The position numbers were made by a program, and so were the translations under genes. A DNA stretch of 64,000 bases, taken from assembly GCA_900470965.1 (NCBI GenBank), contig UCCS01000045.1, positions 1 to 64,000 on the forward strand, given 5' to 3'. This document shows positions 59,475 to 64,000 of this stretch, in pieces; within the stretch, counting starts at the first letter, position 1; every line of letters begins with the position of its first letter. A model generated the notes under the pieces. The model was not told the DNA's origin, searched no databases, and saw nothing but the letters and a program-made list of their open reading frames with translations. The DNA comes from Hyphomicrobiales bacterium. GTDB lineage: Bacteria > Pseudomonadota > Alphaproteobacteria > Rhizobiales > Rhizobiaceae.

Positions 59475-60331
59475 CAGTGTTTTTCCATATCCGCTGTTAT
59501 CAATGCGCGCAGCGTTTCATCAACGACAGGCCGCCTGCCGAACCATTTTTCAAATCCCGGGACCGCCTGGTGCAGGAGCATGCCGAGGCCATCGACGATG
59601 GCAAAACCTTGTTCCTCTGCCTGTGCAAGGATCGGTGTTTTCAAGGGCACATAGACGATATCCGTGACGACTGCGTCCGAAAGCATTGGCGAGAAATCGA
59701 TGGCGGGTGCCGCCTCTCCGTCCATGCCGAGAGAGGTGGTGTTGATGAATAGGCCCGCCCCGGTCATTACTTCGGCGAGTGCTGCGGTCGGATGAGCATG
59801 GACCTTCGGGCCGAAGCGGTCGGCCAGTTCCTGCGCCCGCTCGACTGTGCGGTTGACGACGTGGATTTCTTTGAAGCCGCGGTCGCGGACCGCCTGAATG
59901 ACAGCGCGACTTGCACCACCGGCACCGAAGATGACGACCCGGTTATGCCGGTCCCAGCCGGGATGGCGTTCATTGAGATTGGCGGTAAAGCCGCGGCCGT
60001 CCGTGTTCGTCGCAAGAAGTTTTCCATCCTCCAGCCACAGCGTATTCGATGCGCCGAGTTCTTCCGAAAGCTCGTCCGGTTGGTCCGCTAGCTTGAACGC
60101 CATCTCCTTGTGCGGGATCGTGACATTGCCGCCAACGAAACCGGCACTACCGTTCCTTAACGAGGCGATGAAATCTGCAAAGATTTCCGGGGCAACCTCA
60201 TGCGCCCGATAGCTGCCGGGCAGATCGAGGGTCTTCAGCCAGTAGCCGTGGATCAATGGTGAGCGTGAATGCTTGACGGGAAAACCCGTGACAAACGCTT
60301 TCGGCCCATGTGTTTCACGTGAATCATCCAT
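59474..60331 (-). CDS. aroE: Shikimate dehydrogenase
   Basis: A 285-aa NADP-dependent shikimate dehydrogenase, fourth step of the shikimate pathway. Substrate Ser residues are in [11 protein letters not shown], catalytic Lys in [18 protein letters not shown] follows, and GAGGASRAV is the dinucleotide loop. The ATG at 60331 is within the last codons of maf (8-nt overlap). A near-perfect parS site lies in its first codons, extending to the maf stop. Confidence 0.96.
   Translation of the reverse strand: MDDSRETHGPKAFVTGFPVKHSRSPLIHGYWLKTLDLPGSYRAHEVAPEIFADFIASLRNGSAGFVGGNVTIPHKEMAFKLADQPDELSEELGASNTLWLEDGKLLATNTDGRGFTANLNERHPGWDRHNRVVIFGAGGASRAVIQAVRDRGFKEIHVVNRTVERAQELADRFGPKVHAHPTAALAEVMTGAGLFINTTSLGMDGEAAPAIDFSPMLSDAVVTDIVYVPLKTPILAQAEEQGFAIVDGLGMLLHQAVPGFEKWFGRRPVVDETLRALITADMEKH
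60311..60326. other. parS: parS, ParB-binding centromere site
   Basis: TGTTTCACGTGAATCA matches the bacterial parS consensus TGTTTCACGTGAAACA at 15 of 16 positions, including the whole central TTTCACGTGAA. It lies at the aroE/maf junction about 1.5 kb from the oriC candidate, the usual zone for parS. ParB nucleates here to organise and segregate the origin. parA and parB themselves are not in this window; in this class they usually lie beyond rho. Confidence 0.8.
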
Positions 60332-60923
60332 CGATCGCATCCAGTTCCCGGAGTTTTGCAAGGAGAGGCAACATCGGCAGACCGAGGATCGTGAAATAAT
60401 CTCCGTCGATCTTCTCGAACAGCTGGATCCCTTCCCCCTCAAGCTGATAGGCACCGACGCTTGCCAGAGCCTTTGGTCCCACGCGCTTGAGATGGCGCGC
60501 AATAAAATCATCGGTCAGCGGACGCATCGTCAGTTCCGCATGCGCCACGTGCTGCCATAGGACTCCGCCATCTCTGACAATCGCAATCGCGCTGTTCAAG
60601 CGGTGTGTTCTGCCGCCAAGCATGCTCAGATGATTGGCTGCATCCGCCATATCCTTCGGCTTGTGAAAGACCTGAGCGCCAAGCGACATCGTCTGATCGG
60701 AGCCGATGACGAGTGCACCGCCGAAGCGCCGGCTGACCTCATCCGCCTTTGCTTCGGCAAGAACGAGCGCCACCTGATCGGGCATGGCGCCCGATTTTTC
60801 CAGAGGAGCCTCGATTGCCCGTTCATCGATGTGAGCGGCATGCGCTTCAAAGGCCAGACCGGCATTTTCCATCAGCATCCGCCGGAATGGGCTCGACGAT
60901 GCGAGAACGAGCTTTGGTGTCAT
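60324..60923 (-). CDS. maf: Maf/YceF family nucleotide pyrophosphatase
   Basis: A 199-aa Maf-like protein. The N-terminal signature [16 protein letters not shown] and the catalytic-Asp region GSDQTMSL are seen. The family hydrolyses modified or non-canonical nucleoside triphosphates (YceF acts on 7-methyl-GTP) and has been linked to septum formation. It lies between ppsR and aroE in one operon. Confidence 0.92.
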   Translation of the reverse strand: MTPKLVLASSSPFRRMLMENAGLAFEAHAAHIDERAIEAPLEKSGAMPDQVALVLAEAKADEVSRRFGGALVIGSDQTMSLGAQVFHKPKDMADAANHLSMLGGRTHRLNSAIAIVRDGGVLWQHVAHAELTMRPLTDDFIARHLKRVGPKALASVGAYQLEGEGIQLFEKIDGDYFTILGLPMLPLLAKLRELDAIDG

Positions 60924-60958
60924 CCCAGTTCCTCGGGGGCGATTCAGTTGTTCAGCGC

Positions 60959-61780
60959 TTAACGCAGCTTTGGGCGCAGGGCAACGATCGCCGCTGCCGT
61001 TTCCTCGATCGAGCGCCGGGTGACGTCGATCATCGGCCAGTTATGGCGGGCACAAAGAGAGCGCGCATACTTCAGCTCCTCCGAGATTGCTGCACGGTCG
61101 GTATAGTGTTCCTGGTCGAAACCCGGCGTCGATCCGAGCAGACGATTTTCACGGACTTGAGAAATCCGATCCGTGGTGGCGATGAGGCAGACGATCAGCG
61201 GTTTGGTCGCCGCCGCCAAAGCCTCGGGCAAGGGCACGCCATAGACGATCGGGATATTCGCGGTCTTGATGCCACGGTTTGCGAGATAAATGCTGGTCGG
61301 CGTCTTCGACGTACGGCTGATGCCGACGATGACGACGTCGGCATCATTATAATCCTCCGGCATCTGACCATCATCATGGTCCATCGTGAAATTCAGCGCT
61401 TCGATGCGCGCGAAGTAGCCGGCATTCATCACGTGCTGAGCGCCGACCCGCCTTCTGGAGGGAGCGCCGAGATAGATCTGGAATGCGCCGATAACCGGTT
61501 CCAGAACATTGACGGAGGCCACACCCATTTCTGCGCAGCGTTCATCAATGATGCTGGCAAGCTCCGGATCGACGATCGTGTAGAGAACAATGCCAGGTTC
61601 ACTGTCGATCGCCTGAAGCACCGGCATCAGCTGCTTGCGGTTTCTAATCAGCGGATAGACGTGTTCGATCGGCTGAGAAGACTTGAACTGCGCCGACGCG
61701 GCACGGCCGGCGGAGATCAGAGTCTCACCGGTCGAGTCAGAAATCAGATGCAGATGGAAGAAGTTCGTTCTGTTCTCCAC
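60959..61780 (-). CDS. ppsR: Pyruvate phosphate dikinase regulatory protein (DUF299)
   Basis: A 273-aa bifunctional serine/threonine kinase and pyrophosphorylase (DUF299) that turns off and on PEP synthase or pyruvate phosphate dikinase. The P-loop is [11 protein letters not shown] near residue 155; the N-terminus [13 protein letters not shown] is highly conserved. The start is GTG. Its position next to the origin region and divergent from hemE is conserved in alphaproteobacteria. Confidence 0.94.
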   Translation of the reverse strand: MENRTNFFHLHLISDSTGETLISAGRAASAQFKSSQPIEHVYPLIRNRKQLMPVLQAIDSEPGIVLYTIVDPELASIIDERCAEMGVASVNVLEPVIGAFQIYLGAPSRRRVGAQHVMNAGYFARIEALNFTMDHDDGQMPEDYNDADVVIVGISRTSKTPTSIYLANRGIKTANIPIVYGVPLPEALAAATKPLIVCLIATTDRISQVRENRLLGSTPGFDQEHYTDRAAISEELKYARSLCARHNWPMIDVTRRSIEETAAAIVALRPKLR

Positions 61781-61865
61781 GCTATTTTCCGCTGCCTGTT
61801 GAAAAGACTGGACAGCGAAGAGCTAATGGCCCGGCCGGGATCGAGGCAAGGGAAAACATGCCTCC

Positions 61866-61874
61866 TTATCCACA
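61866..61874 (+). other. DnaA box 1
   Basis: Perfect TTATCCACA, the strong DnaA-binding nonamer, within the ppsR-hemE gap. Confidence 0.85.
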
Positions 61875-61954
61875 TCCGGAACTTTCGGAGGTCGTTTCGG
61901 AGGTGCCTGTGGAGTGTGGGGACGGTGGTCATGCTTCCGAAAACAATGCACAGC

Positions 61955-61963
61955 TTATCCACA
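61955..61963 (+). other. DnaA box 2
   Basis: A second perfect TTATCCACA in the same orientation, 81 bp from the start of box 1 to the end of the space between them. Same-strand repetition of perfect boxes in one gap is unlikely by chance. Confidence 0.85.
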
Positions 61964-62182
61964 AGATCGGCGACAAAATGAATTCCCGGAACCTTCTGGA
62001 ATCTCTATTGGATTAGAATTCCCTACCGCTTTAAGCGCAAATATACGAATCTCGGTTCCCGCTGACCCAGCCTGCGTGACAAATCGCGCTGTCAGTGGAT
62101 GGATTTTAATCCTTGATAGACACCGACTCTAAGAAATAGAAACCTTTTAAAATATCTTTGTATTTTTATAGGGAAGAAGCGC

Positions 62183-63220
62183 TTGAGCGAAACGCGCCGG
62201 AAAATTATGCGGGTTCTTGATGGCGAGACCCTGACGCCCCCACCCCTCTGGCTCATGAGACAGGCGGGTCGATATCTGCCCGAGTACAGGGAAACGCGCG
62301 CGAAGGCGGGAAGTTTCCTCGATCTCTGTTATTCGCCTGATCACGCCGTCGAGGTCACGCTTCAGCCGATACGCCGCTATGGCTTTGATGCCGCCATCCT
62401 GTTTTCCGATATCCTGGTCATCCCTGATGCGATGAAGCGCAATGTACGCTTTACCGAGGGGCATGGCCCTGAAATGGATCCGATCGACGAGGCGGGTATC
62501 GCCGGCCTGGATGGAGAAAGCGTTGTCGATTACCTGCAACCAGTCCTGGAGACGGTGAAGCGCCTGAGGAATGAGCTGGCCACCGAGACAACCCTCCTTG
62601 GCTTCTGTGGCGCGCCCTGGACGGTTGCGACATACATGATTGCCGGTCATGGCACGCCGGATCAGGCACCCGCTCGCCTCTTCGCCTACAGACATCCGCG
62701 CGCCTTCGAATACCTGTTGATGCTGCTTGCGGATGTCTCTGCAGATTATCTCGTGGCGCAGATCGATGCTGGCGCTGATGCGGTGCAAATCTTCGATTCC
62801 TGGGCCGGTGTCCTCGGCGAGAGGGAATTTGAAGCTTTCGCAATCCGTCCGGTGGCGCGCATGATCGCGTCGATCAGGGCGCGGCGGCCGCAAGCGCGGA
62901 TCATCGCCTTCGCCAAAGGTGCGGGCTACATGCTCAAGACTTACCGGCAGAAAACCGGAGCAGATGCGATCGGGCTCGATTGGTCCGTACCACTTGCCTT
63001 TGCGGCCGAGCTGCAGAGGGACGGACCCGTGCAGGGCAATCTCGATCCGATGCGTGTCGTGGCTGGCGGTCGTTCACTGGAGGAAGGTATCGACGACATT
63101 CTTCAAGCGCTAGGAAACGGACCGCTGATCTTCAATCTCGGTCATGGCATCACGCCGCAAGCGGATCCGGAGAATGTACGCCTTCTTGTCGAGCGCGTGC
63201 GTGGCATGAGGGCTGCGTGA
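62183..63220 (+). CDS. hemE: Uroporphyrinogen decarboxylase
   Basis: A 345-aa enzyme that removes four carboxyl groups from uroporphyrinogen III in haem synthesis. The N-terminal signature [17 protein letters not shown] with catalytic Arg residues and the Asp in [11 protein letters not shown] are clear. The start is TTG with GGGAAG 7 nt upstream; an in-frame ATG at 62207 would shorten it by 8 residues. The stop shares a base with the hemJ ATG. Confidence 0.96.
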   Translation: MSETRRKIMRVLDGETLTPPPLWLMRQAGRYLPEYRETRAKAGSFLDLCYSPDHAVEVTLQPIRRYGFDAAILFSDILVIPDAMKRNVRFTEGHGPEMDPIDEAGIAGLDGESVVDYLQPVLETVKRLRNELATETTLLGFCGAPWTVATYMIAGHGTPDQAPARLFAYRHPRAFEYLLMLLADVSADYLVAQIDAGADAVQIFDSWAGVLGEREFEAFAIRPVARMIASIRARRPQARIIAFAKGAGYMLKTYRQKTGADAIGLDWSVPLAFAAELQRDGPVQGNLDPMRVVAGGRSLEEGIDDILQALGNGPLIFNLGHGITPQADPENVRLLVERVRGMRAA

Positions 63221-63756
63221 TGGAAAAGCAGACGGATCAAAAGCCAGGTGCCTATGCCCGCCGGCGTGCCCATTTTGCGCTCGCCTTCTTCGCTCTTCTG
63301 GCTGTCGGGCTCTTCGTCTGGAACCCTGATAATCTCTATCTCTGGATCAAGGCGCTTCACATCATCGCCGTGATCTCGTGGATGGCCGGGCTTTTCTACA
63401 TGCCCCGCCTTTTTATCTACCACACGGATGCAGAACCTGGTTCGGTTCAATCCGAGACCTTCAAGGTGATGGAGCGGCGGCTGCTCAAGATCATCATGAA
63501 CCCGGCGATGATGCTGACCTGGATTCTTGGTCTTTATCTCGCATGGTCGGTCTATGATTTTCAGGGGGGCTGGCTACATGCGAAGATCGGGTTGGTTGTC
63601 CTCCTGACAATCGTCCATGTCTTTTTCAGCAGGGCCGTGCGGGCGTTCGAGCGGGATGAAAACCGTCGTTCGGCGCGTTACTGGCGCTTCATGAACGAGG
63701 CGCCAACGGCACTGATGATCCTCATCGTCATCCTGGTGGTGGTGAAGCCTTTTTGA
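63220..63756 (+). CDS. hemJ: Protoporphyrinogen oxidase HemJ
   Basis: A 178-aa membrane protein with four helices that oxidises protoporphyrinogen IX. The conserved His lies in the second helix (WIKALHIIAVISWMAGLFYMPRLF), and the Lys in the third helix region (LHAKIGLVVLL) matches the family. It is coupled to hemE through TGATG, giving a two-gene haem operon. Confidence 0.94.
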   Translation: MEKQTDQKPGAYARRRAHFALAFFALLAVGLFVWNPDNLYLWIKALHIIAVISWMAGLFYMPRLFIYHTDAEPGSVQSETFKVMERRLLKIIMNPAMMLTWILGLYLAWSVYDFQGGWLHAKIGLVVLLTIVHVFFSRAVRAFERDENRRSARYWRFMNEAPTALMILIVILVVVKPF

Positions 63757-63954
63757 AGCCCAGGGGTTGCTGAGGTTAAATTTCAGTCATTTTAAGCAGC
63801 CCCCTTGCGGGTCGGGTTCCGACTCGCTATTTTCCGGCCATCTCATCTTCGTGGCATGTGTGTAGAGTTCAGTCGCCTGCGAGCCCCTTTCGCAGTACCG
63901 AATACGACCCAACATCGCCTTTCCCCTTATAAAATAACGAGTATTGGTCACTTC
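63757..63954 (+). promoter_or_regulatory. rho upstream region
   Basis: The 198-nt gap between hemJ and rho has a small GC-rich fold near 63800-63830 (CCCCTTGCGGG, then GGGTTCCGACTC) and an A+T-rich stretch at 63926-63940. It probably holds the rho promoter and an autoregulated leader as in other bacteria, but no confident -35/-10 pair or terminator was seen. Confidence 0.4.
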
Positions 63955-64000
63955 ATGGCTGAAATGAAGCTTCAGGAACTTAAGAGTAAATCCCCGACGG
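63955..64000 (+). CDS. rho: Transcription termination factor Rho, first 15 codons
   Basis: The final 46 nt start with ATG and encode AEMKLQELKSKSPT after the Met, the conserved N-terminus of Rho (M-x-E-M-x-L-x-E-L-K). The gene runs off the window edge. The hemE-hemJ-rho order is a known alphaproteobacterial arrangement and supports the call. Confidence 0.85.
   Translation, partial: MAEMKLQELKSKSPT

Larger units (their letters stand above)
61781..62182. other. oriC: Chromosomal replication origin oriC (candidate)
   Basis: The 402-bp gap between ppsR and hemE. It contains two perfect DnaA boxes, three GANTC sites at 61999, 62047 and 62125 (the target of the cell-cycle methyltransferase CcrM), and an A+T-rich tract at 62130-62172 next to hemE that could be the unwinding element. 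The chromosomal origins of Caulobacter and Sinorhizobium lie beside hemE, which supports the call. No clear full CtrA site (TTAA-N7-TTAA) was seen. No gene fits in the gap. Confidence 0.82.

Overview
This window looks like the replication-origin region of an alphaproteobacterial chromosome of the Rhizobium/Agrobacterium/Sinorhizobium type. Supporting marks are the chvI-chvG pair next to pckA, hprK-manX-hpr, the trpF-trpB-trpA-accD-folC run, the fused tsaE-kinase gene next to a MurU-like gene, a DivL-type kinase, the redox pair actS-actR, and the ppsR-hemE-hemJ-rho border that carries the origin in this class. No tRNA, rRNA, insertion sequence, prophage or CRISPR array was seen. Nearly all of the window is compact housekeeping sequence with many 1-14 nt gene overlaps.

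Layout. 0.2-7.1 kb: an ornithine-cyclodeaminase-family gene, hrpB, the redox kinase/regulator pair actS-actR, mmcB and an L,D-transpeptidase lipoprotein. 7.1-14.4 kb (minus strand): malate synthase G, a cytochrome P450, a DUF1402 protein, then hslV, an acetyltransferase and hslU. 14.5-20 kb (plus): the histidine cluster hisB-H-A-F-E ending in coaA, with a DUF2628 gene and a translationally coupled two-gene insert of unknown function. 20-23 kb (minus): alkB, arfB, pckA. 23-40.7 kb (plus): chvI-chvG-hprK-manX-hpr, ahcY, divL, the tsaE/amgK fusion, murU, addB-addA and trxA. 40.7-50.7 kb (minus): folC, accD, trpA, trpB, trpF, a YgjP-like metallopeptidase, a DUF2852 gene, an intracellular PHB depolymerase, an FAH-family enzyme and a glutathionyl-hydroquinone-reductase-like GST; a nitroreductase is divergent from the last. 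51.5-56.9 kb (minus): gyrB and an operon of a Tim44-domain protein, mltA, a Smr-domain protein and an XRE regulator. 57-58.1 kb (plus): fxsA and secB. 58.1-61.8 kb (minus): ppsR-maf-aroE-coaE-dnaQ. 62.2-64 kb (plus): hemE, hemJ and the start of rho.

Main points of interest. The 402-bp ppsR-hemE gap has two perfect DnaA boxes (TTATCCACA), three GANTC methylation sites and an A+T-rich tract beside hemE, so it is a strong oriC candidate. About 1.5 kb away, at the aroE/maf junction, is a 15/16 match to the ParB site parS; a weaker match lies beside the pckA terminator. The large PAS kinase has Tyr639 where the phosphorylated His should be, which marks it as DivL. Other leads are a hairpin that would hide the ribosome binding site of the small-gene pair inside the his cluster, palindromic operators ahead of phaZ and between the GST and nitroreductase genes, an A+T-rich inverted-repeat region between pckA and chvI, an AccD that has lost three of four zinc-ribbon cysteines, and an MltA without a visible export signal.

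The genes join into a few themes: redox and envelope stress sensing (ActSR, ChvGI), phosphotransferase control through HprK/HPr/EIIA, cell-wall turnover and recycling (L,D-transpeptidase, MltA, AmgK/MurU), amino-acid synthesis (His, Trp, shikimate), DNA maintenance (AddAB, GyrB, DnaQ, AlkB, MmcB) and cell-cycle control (DivL, oriC, parS). All functional calls rest on reading motifs and gene order by eye; no database search was run.
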